Source: Dactylonectria macrodidyma
Lineage: Eukaryota > Ascomycota > Sordariomycetes > Hypocreales > Nectriaceae
Direction: 5' to 3'
DNA length: 64,000 bases
NCBI GenBank assembly: GCA_020744425.1
Contig: JAGMUV010000010.1
Span: forward strand, 1,426,001-1,490,000
Part shown: one piece after another, positions 1-12,123 of the stretch
Layout of the letters: every line of letters starts with the position of its first letter
How positions within the stretch are numbered: position 1 is the stretch's first letter
Notes under the pieces: model-generated
Told to the model about the DNA's origin: nothing
Seen by the model: only the letters and a program-made list of their open reading frames with translations
The model's database searches: none
Position numbers and translations under genes: made by a program

Positions 1-1
1 T

Positions 2-787
2 GGAACCACGGCACGCCATAGCGCAGTGATTGGATGTGATGGGATCAAGAGTCGTACGCGGCGCATCGTCTTGGGCGACAAGAATCCTGCCGCCAACCCA
101 GAATACACAGGCAAATACTGCTACAGGGGTTTGGTGCCCATGGAGAAGGCAGTGGAGCTTCTTGGTGAAGAGAAGGCGATGAATTGTCAAGCGTATCTCG
201 GATACCACGGCCACATGCTCACATTCCCCGTGGCTGGTGGCAGGATGATGAATGTCGTGGCATTCCAGTCGTCCAAGGACTGGCCGCACGATAAGATGGT
301 CATCCCAGCCACAAAGGAACAGATGCTCAGCAGCTTCAGCGACTGGGGCCCTGACGTGCTCAACATCGTTCGGCTGATGGGCCAGTCCGACATCTGGGCC
401 CTTTTCGACCTCCCACCAGTCGAAGCTTACCACAAGGGCAGAGTGTGCTTGCTGGGGGATGCTGCGCACGCCTCAACACCCTTCCAAGGAGCTGGCGCAG
501 GTATGGCCGTGGAGGATGCGTACGTGCTCGGGCGTATCCTTCGCCATGTTAAACAAGCAGATGATCTGCCGTCTGCTTTCGAAGCGTTTAGTAAAGCTCG
601 ACTGGACCGCACGCAGAAGCTCGTCGCGACCAGCAGGGAAGCTGGGCACCTATGGCATTTTGAGATGGAGGGAGATGACATCGAGAAGATTCAAGAGAAT
701 TTGAAGGACAGGATGAATTGGATATGGAGCAAGAACCTTGATGAAGACATCAAAGCGGCTGTAGCAGGGTTCGAAGACGGAAAGTAA
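2..787 (+). CDS. FAD-dependent aromatic monooxygenase, salicylate hydroxylase-like (5' end outside window)
   Basis: This is the C-terminal 261 residues of a class A flavoprotein monooxygenase; the frame is already open at base 2, so the N-terminal Rossmann GxGxxG part lies upstream of the window. Seen: the mid-protein DG motif (VIGCDGIKSRTR) and the second FAD-binding motif GDAAHASTPFQGAGAG followed by MAVEDAYVLGRIL, in the order and spacing of salicylate hydroxylase-like enzymes. Known of the family: NAD(P)H-dependent hydroxylation, sometimes decarboxylative, of aromatic acids in the cytosol. The substrate cannot be read here. It ends 203 bp from the PLP-enzyme gene in tail-to-tail arrangement, and a second enzyme of the same class lies 2.2 kb on, so the two may act in one pathway (inference). 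No break is visible in the part present. Confidence 0.85.
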   Translation, partial: GTTARHSAVIGCDGIKSRTRRIVLGDKNPAANPEYTGKYCYRGLVPMEKAVELLGEEKAMNCQAYLGYHGHMLTFPVAGGRMMNVVAFQSSKDWPHDKMVIPATKEQMLSSFSDWGPDVLNIVRLMGQSDIWALFDLPPVEAYHKGRVCLLGDAAHASTPFQGAGAGMAVEDAYVLGRILRHVKQADDLPSAFEAFSKARLDRTQKLVATSREAGHLWHFEMEGDDIEKIQENLKDRMNWIWSKNLDEDIKAAVAGFEDGK

Positions 788-990
788 GCACCGATACATA
801 GGCTTATATTTACGGCGTGTTGAATGAAAGAGTGCCTTTGCTGTGTAACATGAACACCTTCAATTTGTATGCGTGTTGTTTGAAAAGTCAACAAACTTCA
901 TCACAGCCAAGACAATGAACAATCTACTGTGTGGATTCACATCGCATGACCAAAACAATAGTTTGAGCAAATTGTTACTTATTCTCTACT

Positions 991-2422
<1,432 letters not shown>

Positions 2423-2964
2423 GGTCGAGTTGACAGGCTCTAACGCAGGTTTTTAGGGAATACAATGTGCCCTTGTTTTGATTAGTGTGTGTCGTGTCGC
2501 AAAAACAGACTAAGTTATGCGGCGAACTCAGAATCGATTTGATGGTGGTTGGTATTGCTCAAGGATGGGATGGTGTGACGAGGATTGCAAGGTTGCGCAG
2601 GCTTCTGGAACCGGGATCGGACGTTCCAAGAATCTAACAACGCATGATGGGAACTTCATTGAGCCATTGTCTTGAATTCAATACCGAAAGGACATATTTG
2701 ACCCACCTCAAGGCGTCGTCGGGCATTTCGGACGGGACCCCGAGGTTGGCCGCAGAGCGGACATCGACCGGCCTTCGGACCTCCGGACAGGGTCTTTCGG
2801 GAATGTCAAAGACTGCTCTAGAACGAGATGAGTCAAACACGGTTCAAACCGGAGCTCACTCTTTATATAAGCGGGTGAAACCGTGATCACGAGCTGCATT
2901 ATACCTTCAAGCAAGCGACAAAAGATCACCATTCTTACACAACTCTGAATATTACGTAGCAGCG
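2423..2964. promoter_or_regulatory. Shared divergent promoter with clustered CGG triplets
   Basis: This 542-bp interval separates two divergently read genes. At 2728-2743 it holds a palindromic pair TCGG-N8-CCGA, with further CGG half-sites at 2775-2780 (TCGGAC) and 2783-2788 (CCGGAC). Inverted CGG half-sites are the classic target layout of Zn2Cys6 dimers, two of which are encoded downstream. A TATATAA box lies at 2864-2870, about 95 bp before the start codon at 2965. Binding is inferred, not shown. Confidence 0.4.
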
Positions 2965-4428
2965 ATGACAGTAAAGAAATTAAAGGTCATTATCGTCGGT
3001 GCCGGCTTCGGCGGCTTAGCAGCCGCTATTGAATGTGCCGAGCGTGGCATGGATGTCACGGTCCTCGAGAAATATCCAGACTCAAACAGTCAGGGTGGTA
3101 AGTCGAATTACTGCTGCATTAACTCACCCCTTTCCTTCTGAAACTCGACCAAGACTCAATTTCTGTTTCTAGATATTCTCGACTTCTTCCCCAACGCTGG
3201 ACGTGTCATCAGTCGTTGGGACGATGGCAAGGTTGGCCAGCAGATCCATGACACCGGCTGCAGTCGCATCCGGGCCATGGAGCTCTGCAAGTATGATGGA
3301 AAATTCATTGTCAACGTACCATGGGCAAGGGACGACAAAGAACACCACATAACTTATGCCGGCCACCGAGGCAAGGTTCACTCGATTATTCTCGCCCATG
3401 CAAAGACTCTTGTTGAGGATATTAGGATCGGCGTAGCAGTCACGGATTATCTCGAAGAAGATCAACGCGCTGGTGTCACACTAGCCACCGGAGAGACCCT
3501 CTGGGGCGACTGCGTCATTGCTGCGGATGGACCTCGCTCTATAGCCCGAGGCAAGGTTCTCAAGCTTGACGATGACAACAAGGAGGGGAAAAGCAGTGGC
3601 TGGGCTGTTTTCAGAAGCTTCTTCAAAACCGATGAAGCCATGCGAAACCATCCCGGGCTCAAACATCTCTACCATACAGACCGAGACACTGTCAGATTTT
3701 GGATGTATGATAACTTGAGCATGATGGCTTTTGTTTGGAACGATTGTAAAGACATTGCCTGGGTTCTAATCCATCCGGTAAGCTGCACAAACACTTAAGG
3801 CTGTAATGGACAGACAACTAACGAGGATGAATCCAAATAGGATGACAAGGAATCAACCGAGTCTTGGTCCAATATTGCTGACAGGGAGCATCTGGAAAAG
3901 TGGATGAAATACTTCCCTGCTGAAGATGCTCAGGCACTGTATGAAGTTGCGCCTGTAGGTAAAACCATTGATTTCAAGCTCGTTTATCGGCCGACGATAG
4001 ACACCTGGACGAGCAAAGGGGGTCGCACCATTCTCATAGGGGACGCTGCCCACGCAAACCTGCCCACCGCCGGTCAGGGGGCATCGCAAGCACTGGAAGA
4101 CGCCGTGACCGTGGCTGAGTGTCTGGCTTCGTCTAGCGGGGACGTCAAACTGGCCCTCGAAGCTGCGCAGAGGATACGTTATCATCGATCTAATGCGGTC
4201 CATGAGAGCGGCCAGAAGAACCGAGACGCCTTCTACAAGATCCCCTGGGATGACATCGAGGCAGCTCCGGAGGAATGGGCCCAGAAACGGTTTCCCAAGC
4301 TGAAGCCGTGGGATCCTCTTCAATGGACCAAGGAGCAATTTCCAAAGGTGGCGGAGGACATCAAGAACGGGATTACAGGTCACTTGAATGATGTGGCCGT
4401 TCCTCCGCCTGCGGCTGGATATTGGTGA
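2965..4428 (+). CDS. FAD-dependent monooxygenase, salicylate hydroxylase-like
   Basis: Three exons, join(2965..3097, 3173..3777, 3841..4428), give 441 aa, normal length for the family. Introns have donors GTAAGT and GTAAGC and acceptors CTAG and ATAG, the second with a CTAAC branch site. The N-terminus shows the FAD dinucleotide fold: hydrophobic beta strand, GAGFGGLAAA at residues 12-21, and the acidic strand end VTVLEK. The middle has the DG motif (CVIAADGPRS), and the C-terminal half has GDAAHANLPTAGQGASQALEDA-type FAD and ribityl contacts. Known of the family: NAD(P)H- and O2-dependent ring hydroxylation in the cytosol. The start codon sits about 95 bp after a TATATAA box. The pair with the partial gene at 2..787, the divergent PLP enzyme and the transporter downstream suggest a common pathway (inference); the substrate is unknown. 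Confidence 0.9.
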
Positions 4429-5893
4429 TCGGGTGCACTGCCGTTCTCCTATGGCATAAACGATTCGTCCTTGTTGTCCTTGTGTTTAGTAGTATTTTTA
4501 GGTTGCGATTCAATACACGTATTCAATACACGTTGGATTCTTAAACAAGAGACAAGATAGATATGAAGTGACCTAGGTTTCATTATGCGATATTTTTTGC
4601 AGTCATAATTGAAGATGTTGTCGAGTCCCACATCAATATGTTAGGCCCTTGATCAATGGACAAACTGCATTTGCAAAACCAAGATTTCCATTTTTTTAAT
4701 TGAAGTGTACGTGACCCATATCATGCCTTGGCCACAGTCAACTCACAGAACCAGCTCTCTCTAGTACCCTTGCCAGAGCTACCCTAGAACCCAAATGACC
4801 AAGATCTCACTTTTCCAAGCTTTCACAATGCACACATACGGAATATTGTTGTTACATAGCTCCAGTTTACCTTCAACGCGATCTCTCCCCACTTTGTTCG
4901 CAGCTGCGGGTCATCATTTCGAGTTGCAATTACGATCTCTATCATCCTAGCCAACCGCGTGGAAGAAGCCGCATCTCATCGCCGCTAAAGCCGAGAGCGA
5001 GGTCTGATACTATCAGTGTGTCTGGACAGGGACGCTGCCAACGCATTGCCTCAATGCCCGGGGTCTTGGAAAATAATGATAAGTCGAAAGAGAAGGGGAA
5101 TTCGGGCGGGGTTGTGAAGGCACCAGCACCGCGTGTTCGGCCGAGGACGTGAGGGAGGGGGCTCGGGCTATTCGGGAAATTACACCGGTGGTTTTTGAGA
5201 TACTGTACAATTTACAGTTTGGCAGAAGCTGGACTAGGTTATCTCTAGCTGTAGGGGGTTAACCCAGAGAAGGCTTGTCAGGGCTGAGGTAGCCCGGGAT
5301 CAAGATACCTTATCAGCTTCGTAGCAGTAAGAGTAGAGAGCGAAGATATTGTTGAATATTGAGCCCTAAAACGAGCAATAAAATCAACATAATTATGACA
5401 AGAACTGCTGCAACAACAAGAGGCCCTCGAGATGTGAACATGCAAGAAACCATCGTTATCAAGTCTGTGAGAATCTGGATACGACTTTGGAAGTGCCGTA
5501 AGCCAGGTATCAAGCTAATTCAGCCTCGGTACTGGGGTTCCCCACACTATCATGGATAGGTGACGAGTCTAGCGTCTCTTCACTCGGGCCCACAAATGAA
5601 ACAGGAACTCGAGGTGATCTGGGTGGTTTCAATTCTTTCACCTGGGGCGGACGGGCGACGGTCTTGACACCGCAAAACCCGGCGGCCTCGCGCATCCAGC
5701 CCATGTCTGCTATCAACGCCTGACCATGGCGATACCAGAGACGTACCAGAAGCTGGTTGTCTGTTTGCCTACATATAAGTCAAGTCACCTCCTCTAAGCA
5801 TACCCCTGGAGAATTGAAACAGCCAACACCTCTGCTCTTCAACCATCACAACCATCGACCAGAAAGTGTTTACCCCTTCAACTCTTTATCACC
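4429..5893. other. Intergenic, probable transporter promoter at its end
   Basis: No convincing gene is seen in these 1.46 kb. Two short overlapping minus-strand frames at 5313-5716, one with a hydrophobic segment, lack a credible joint structure. A TATAAG box at 5774-5779 lies about 115 bp before the transporter start codon. Confidence 0.5.
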
Positions 5894-7852
5894 ATGGCCT
5901 TACTGCGTCCTGGGCCGGTCGTGTCACACGTCCTCATGGTGCTGGTGGCCATGTTGAACATCTGCATCTTATCCTACGATGCTGGCATGATCAACAACCT
6001 CAACGCTGTCCAGCCGTATTTTGAACGTGGGTCTGCCGCTCTGGCTTGAAGGCTCCTGGCTGACGCTATTGCACAGATTTCAACCTCAACAGCGATCTCA
6101 TCGGTCTCAATGTCGCCATCATCAGCGCCGGATCCATCTTTGGCGCCCCGATTGTCGGGCCTGTCGTTGATCGCTGGGGGCGAAAGACCGGCCTCGCACT
6201 TGGTTCAGTCTGCATCATTGTCGGCGTCGTTTTGCAAGCCTCCGCGCCAAAGGGTATGTGATGGTGCATGAAACTTCATCTCCAGACATCAGCTTACATA
6301 AATGTAAACAGTTGCTCAACTTATCGTCGGCCGCTTTATTATCGGGTTTGCCACTATTGTCAACGGCTCTATTGCCCCTATGTGGGTCATGGAGTTGGCT
6401 GCGCCCAAGTATAGATCTATTCTCTCGAACTCCGTCTTGGTTTCCGTGCCGTTCACTTCATTCTTCGTCACCTGCATTATCTTGGGGATATATAATAAGC
6501 AGTCTGACTGGGCATGGAGGGGAATCATGCTTGTGAGTACCCGCCGGAACGGCTGCAAACGCCATCTAACGCATTATGCGCAGGGAGAGGCAGTGCCGTC
6601 TATTGTTTCCCTCTGCCTCCTACCATTTGTCGACGAAAGTCCACGATGGCTCTTCAGGAAGGGCCGTGAGGAAGAGGTACACATGCGCCAAATACTTGCT
6701 GGGTCTGTACCTAACGTTTACTAGGCGAATGAGGTCCTCGGTCGACTACATGCAGACGGCGACCCTCACCATCCAATGGTCGTTGCAGAGGCTCAAGAGA
6801 TCCTTGGTGCTTTGGAACACGAGAAACAAAGCCAAGGTGGCTGGAAAGACCTCGTCTCACCCGGTATGTCTCAACTCTTCTCTCTTTTCGCGTCGACCGT
6901 ATTGGACTGACCAGGTTACAGCCCCCAACTTAAAGCGATTTACAATTGCGGTACTGATGAACATCTTTTACCAAATCCTAGGAGGAAACATGATTCTGTA
7001 AGTCTCGTGGTGGTTGCATCCTGCTAGAACTGGAACTCACACATGTCGGGGGCAGATATTTCTCGTCTTTTCTGATTGGAAGCCTCGGGGTCTCCAACAG
7101 GAGAACCGTCATCTTGATCAACATGGCCCTGTTACTGTGGAAGGCTTTCTGGAGTTTGGCGGGTGTCTTCATCATCGATAGAGTCGGCGCTCGAAAGCCT
7201 CTGAGTACGTCTCACCCCGCTGGACTCACAAGGTAGACGAAACTAACGTGGTTTTCAGTCGCTGGCACGTCTGCCACTGTGGTCCTCTTCGGTCTTCTAT
7301 CCGGCCTCTCATATCTCACGGGGGTCCATGAAGACAATAATGGATATGCCATTGGTGCAATTGTTGTTGTCGCATTGTTCCTAACTGCAGTATCTACTAG
7401 CTGGTACGACTTGCCGTTTCCTCACTGCAATCTGTGGACTATGCTGATAACTACCAAGGATGATCCTAGCATACACATACCCCCCGGCAGTTCTGCGATA
7501 CTCACAACGCGCCAAGGGAGTCGTCGTCGCCCAGGCTATCGGCTACGCATTCAGCTTCTTGAACCTCTACACAGCTCCACTTGCCATCGAGAAAATCGCG
7601 TGGAGATACTATGCTATCAACGGCGGCTGGAACTTCGGCATCTTGGTTGTTGTGGTCTGGCTGTTTGTCGAAACCAAGGGTAGGACTCTGGAAGAGATTG
7701 ATGAACTTTTCGATGGAGTGGTCCACACGAATGGTGTGATTGTCGGTCGTAAGATCGCGGCCAATTTGGAGCAAGAGGAGGCCGGAGATGCTGGAAGCAT
7801 CGCTACGAGGAAGCTTACTACAGCCTCTACTAAGACTTCTACCAGGGAATAG
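5894..7852 (+). CDS. MFS transporter, sugar porter type
   Basis: Nine exons, join(5894..6026, 6077..6253, 6312..6532, 6584..6676, 6725..6863, 6922..6997, 7056..7204, 7259..7403, 7459..7852), give 508 aa with frame kept across every junction. The layout is that of a 12-helix sugar porter: the TM2-TM3 loop motif VDRWGRKTG, the TM4 motif GRFIIGFA, DESPRWLF after TM6, and the C-terminal signature FVETKGRTLEEIDELF. Family members sit in the plasma membrane and move sugars, or in cluster settings small acids and related compounds, by proton symport. Its position between the monooxygenase pair and the regulator suggests uptake or export of the pathway substrate or product (inference). Eight introns in 1.5 kb of coding sequence is intron-rich compared with its neighbours. 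No lesion is seen. Confidence 0.92.
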
Positions 7853-9202
7853 CTTGTTTCAAGAAGGAGAGAGTAACAGTTGTCACTTGAAATAAAGTTG
7901 GTGTCCGGATTCTTGCCGCTACAGCCCTATAATCTGATGATGACGAGGTATAAGACCACGGATTAGACGGAAGACAAGAGAATGGAAAAAGAAGAAAAGT
8001 TGTCTTGTTTAGAAGCGTGAGGTGTGTTGGTATTAAAGACTAGCTTTCTCTACCGACACTATCTCGTTCCATTGTGTGTTTGACTGAATATATGTCCCGG
8101 AGTAATCACAACCCAGCACCTTGGATGATCTACGACCACGCGCGACAAGGTATATCGGATGGAATGGCGATGCCAATTCCTGCTAAGATACCTGCAATAC
8201 TGGAGATTGTGGATTCATTCAGACGCTTGAACGACAAACGGAAAATGGAGGCTGAGAACTGCTGGTATTACACCTGTACGAGATTGTATTTTTAGCTCTT
8301 GGACACGTGATGGCCGAGGAGCCCGAGATGCGAGGCCGGAGGGGCCAGCCGAGCCAATGCACCAAGCTTACCTATTCCTAGCAATGGCGTTGTCGGCAGT
8401 GTTTACCCACTAGGGAAGATTTATCCACCAGGGAACATTCACCAGGGAAGAGACCACGCCGGGGTCCGCAGGGGACGAGCGTCATTGCAACAAAGGAGCG
8501 TCATAGTAACAAGGGTTGCCACGCCTTGTTGTCTTGCCATTAGATATCCTTACTCCCCTGAGTCTTACTTCCCTGTAACTTACTTCCCTGTAATTGTTAA
8601 GAATAGATACTGCTGCACTCCCCATGTCCTGTAAATCGTTTATGTGCGCTGAAGCCGGGTCCACTGGGCCCACTGGGCATGGTTGCTGGTAGGATGTAAT
8701 CAGCTCTCCCATGATTCGTGTGTAGTGCATCTACCATGGTGACCCACATCGCCCGCCGCTTTGGTGGATTTCCCCGCACTTCTTCTTTGCCACGGCCTGG
8801 TTCTTATCGCTTGGCACACTAATTGGGGCTTTCCCTTGACCCCTCCCCCCAACCGCTCTGATCTCTCCCTCTCCACTGTTATCTCCTCTCTCCTGTCAGG
8901 GTACTCCATATAATCCGTGCTCGTTGTCATGCTCTTGCCCGGCTATCCCATGTAACAACGGCATTCCACTTTCTTGATCGAGATATCCTCTCCTTGAACA
9001 CTAGAGAGCTAGGCCAGCTAGCTGGAACAGCCCATCTGCCCATCGTCACGATCCCCGGAGCTCCAGGGCCTCCTCAAGCCTTCGTATGCGGAGCAGACGC
9101 CGTCATCGTACCCGATAGCCACGTAACCGCGCAACCCTCGGGGGGCACCTTGGAAATCCCCCGGACAACATCCAGGCTCGAGCCTCCTCCTGCCAGCAGG
9201 AG
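7853..9202. other. Intergenic, regulator promoter
   Basis: These 1.35 kb separate the transporter from the first regulator. Short frames on both strands between 8074 and 8930 have no domain or splice support. I see no repeat or RNA gene. Confidence 0.5.
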
Positions 9203-11871
9203 ATGGCAGATACTATCATCTCGGCCTGGAACACCGCCGGCGAGGAACAAGAGCAGCAGCACGCAAGCGAACGAGAAACGCAGCCTCAAAACCCCCCTCA
9301 GCCACGCCGAGTCTGCGCGGCATGTCGCCGGCGCAAGGTGGGATGTGACAAGAAACAACCGTGTCAGCACTGCAAAAAGTCCGGCACCGAGTGTGTCTAT
9401 CCTACCGAAGGGGAATCCGCAGCGCGACAACAGGTATTCGCCGACACCCAGCTCTGGGAGCAACTTCATCGCCTGGAGCCTATGTTCAAGACTCTGGCCG
9501 ATCGTATGGAGCAGGGCTTCTTGTTCCCTTCCTCCTCGTCAGGCTCCTCTTCCACCACCCTGTCGCAGGATCCACGCCCAGACCCCAAGAATGCTCATAA
9601 CCCAACACCTACACCTCACGCAGCCCCTCAGTCCGTTGGATCCGCCAGTACTAGTACCGGCCATCGCCAAGGGCAACACACCTCTAATCCTCGCATCGAC
9701 AGCGGCCGGCCCGCAACACAACAAGTCCCAACTCCTCTGGGGGAACAATCGCCGCCGCAAGATACAGATTCGTTGACCGGACCCCACTCTAGCGCTGGTG
9801 TCAGTGGTGCCCCCGCGCTCTGCGGAGAGGGCGTTCAAGGAAATGCTGCCTTGGCTTGGTCACCATATGGGACGATGACGGGCAAGCTGGTCAAGGATGA
9901 CGGTCGGCGTAGGTTCGTCAGCGGTACATTCTGGGAGGCTCTGCATACCGAGGTGAGTCGAAGAATCTAGACAAGAAATACTCCCAGAACGTTTGTTTAG
10001 GGGTTATGTACCACATTATTTTCAATGTTTGCGTGCTAATCTCCGCTCTTCGTTGTTCCTAGAACGATATGGATGAAGCCATGGAAACCGATGATGAGTC
10101 TGATCACGAGGACGAGCCGCCGTTTTCATCAGGGCCCGAGTCCTCACACTACGCCCCGATCTTCAACAGTTGCGCTCAGGAAGCAGACCTATACTCGCTT
10201 CATCCTCCTCATCAGCACAGACTGAGGGCTTGGCAGTTATTCAACGCCAACGTCCACCCCGTTGCAACTATTCTACACATCCCTTCAGTCGAGCCGATGA
10301 TCCTTGAAGCCATACAAAATCCGCAAAACCTGACACCACCTTTAGAAGCTTTAATGTTTGTAGTATACTTTGGCGCCGCCAATAGCCTCCCACCAGATGA
10401 CTGCGAACTTCAGTTTGGGTCAGAACAGTCTGCCCTGTTGGCTAGGTTTCGACGTGGTGCAGACAATGCCTTTGCTCGCTCAAGGCTGATGGAAACTGAC
10501 GACATTCTCACACTCCAAACATTTGTCGTGTACTTGGTCTTGTTACGTTCTCATGACCCTAATTACTCATGGAATATGACTGGCTTGGCCGTCCGGCTAG
10601 CACAATCCCTCGGCATGCACCGAGATGGAAGCACGCTTAATCTCAGCCTGTTTGACGCAGAAATGCGCCGACGGCTGTGGTGGAGCATCTGCATCTTAGA
10701 TACGCCGGCTTCGGAAGATTACTCGTGCTCTCCTGGCCTGTAAGTCATTCTCCAGTTTCGGGCACGGCTGCCCTGCGATGCCATGACTAACCGAGATGGA
10801 ACATCTAGCATGGAGCTTAGCAGCTTTACCTCAAGACCCCCGCTTAACGTGAACGATTCGGACCTAGACCCAAGTATGACGGAATACCCTAGCGAGCCAA
10901 AGGGCATGACAGACATGTCCTTCACCGCAGTTCGTTGTTGGGCCTCGGACACATGGCGGACGATGATCGATACGCGCAGAACTGACCCAGATACCGGGAA
11001 GAGCTTTATGTCCATGACAATCGCCGAGAAAGAAGCGTGGGTCGATAAGCAACGCGAGAAAGTCACCAATCGGTTTTTAGGAGACAAAGCCTCTCGGGAG
11101 CCGCTCTACTGTGTAAGCTATAGCACGCGTCGATCTGGAAACGCTTCGTGACCCATTAGTATGTGTTTTAACAGCTCTCTGTAGTTAACGAGTGCGTTCA
11201 TCAGCACTATAATCGGTAACCTCAGACTTTTAGTCTTGAACCCGCTCGAGCCAGGGGTTTCCCTGACCAAGGAGCAGAGAAGCCGCGTCTTCCGGGACGC
11301 TGTGGACTGTATGGCGCATTCTTATCGATTGCGGACTGACCCCCGGGTGACCCAGTGGGCGTGGTTAACAAGGTGCTACAACGAGTGGCATGCATTTGCA
11401 ATTATTCTATCCGAATTATGCAACCAGCCACTTACCAAAGCCGCCGATAAGGCGTGGCGAGTAGTCGAACAGAGCGCAGTGCTTCGTTGGGACTTATCAA
11501 TCAGGCATCGTCGAGTGCACCAGTGGCGCTCGGTCATGAGGAGTATTGAGAAGGCGAGGAGGCGGAGAAGGAAGGAACTTAGCCGCCGACAGTCGTCCTC
11601 ATCAGGTCAACCTGCATCTATCTCTTCCTCTTCCTCTTCTAGAAGAGGCCCGCCCCTCCGGGAGCGATTTCGGCTACCGGGCATGACACGTCATTGCATG
11701 AGTTATTCACAGAACAATCAAGACCACATTGGTCTATTGCATAGCCCCGGCGACCATGGGCAAGACGTCCAAGCATCAATATACCAGGCGGACGAGAGTA
11801 TGTTGCCTTTGATGGAGGCTGAGGAGCTGTATAATTTTAACAGTGAAGATGCTCAGCTATACTTTGTTTAA
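9203..11871 (+). CDS. Zn2Cys6 transcription factor with fungal-specific regulatory domain
   Basis: Four exons, join(9203..9952, 10063..10739, 10809..11112, 11185..11871), give 805 aa. The zinc cluster is intact, with Cys38, 41, 48, 54, 57 and 64 in the canonical C-x2-C-x6-C-x5-C-x2-C-x6-C spacing and the basic run RRRKVG between. A low-complexity Ser/Gln/Pro linker follows. The middle-homology (Fungal_trans) region lies in exons 2-4, including LAQSLGMHRDG and MRRRLWWSICILD. The third intron was chosen because the frame after its acceptor at 11184 continues the domain with SAFISTIIGNLRLL. Known role: nuclear DNA-binding activator acting through CGG half-sites. It sits in tandem with the transporter and tail to tail with a second regulator, so it is the best candidate for a cluster-specific activator (inference). 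Confidence 0.9.
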
Positions 11872-12123
11872 GATTAAGCTTAATGTTATGGCCTAGTCTC
11901 CCGGACAGTTGATGAGGCTAGTTATTCACCTCCTCGCATCTTCAGGCTAGCGCCAAGACGGCATTGTAACAGGTAGCATCCTCAGGGCCGTCCTTGTTGG
12001 TCATGGTGATCTATCAACCCATTGTGCCGCATTCGGAATACGTATCTCATATGTTGCGTGGAACCCTCCAGCAAGACATGTCCCAAATGCCCCCTTGTTA
12101 CCTTTAACCCCTCTGAGCACGGC

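Noticed and set aside
5313..5716. Two minus-strand frames, one with a hydrophobic segment, that might form a small membrane-protein gene
   Set aside because: They are in different frames with no good splice pair between them and no recognised family.
8994..9776. 260-codon plus-strand frame
   Set aside because: It overlaps the zinc-cluster exon of the 9203 regulator in another frame; that exon has a clear domain and this frame has none.
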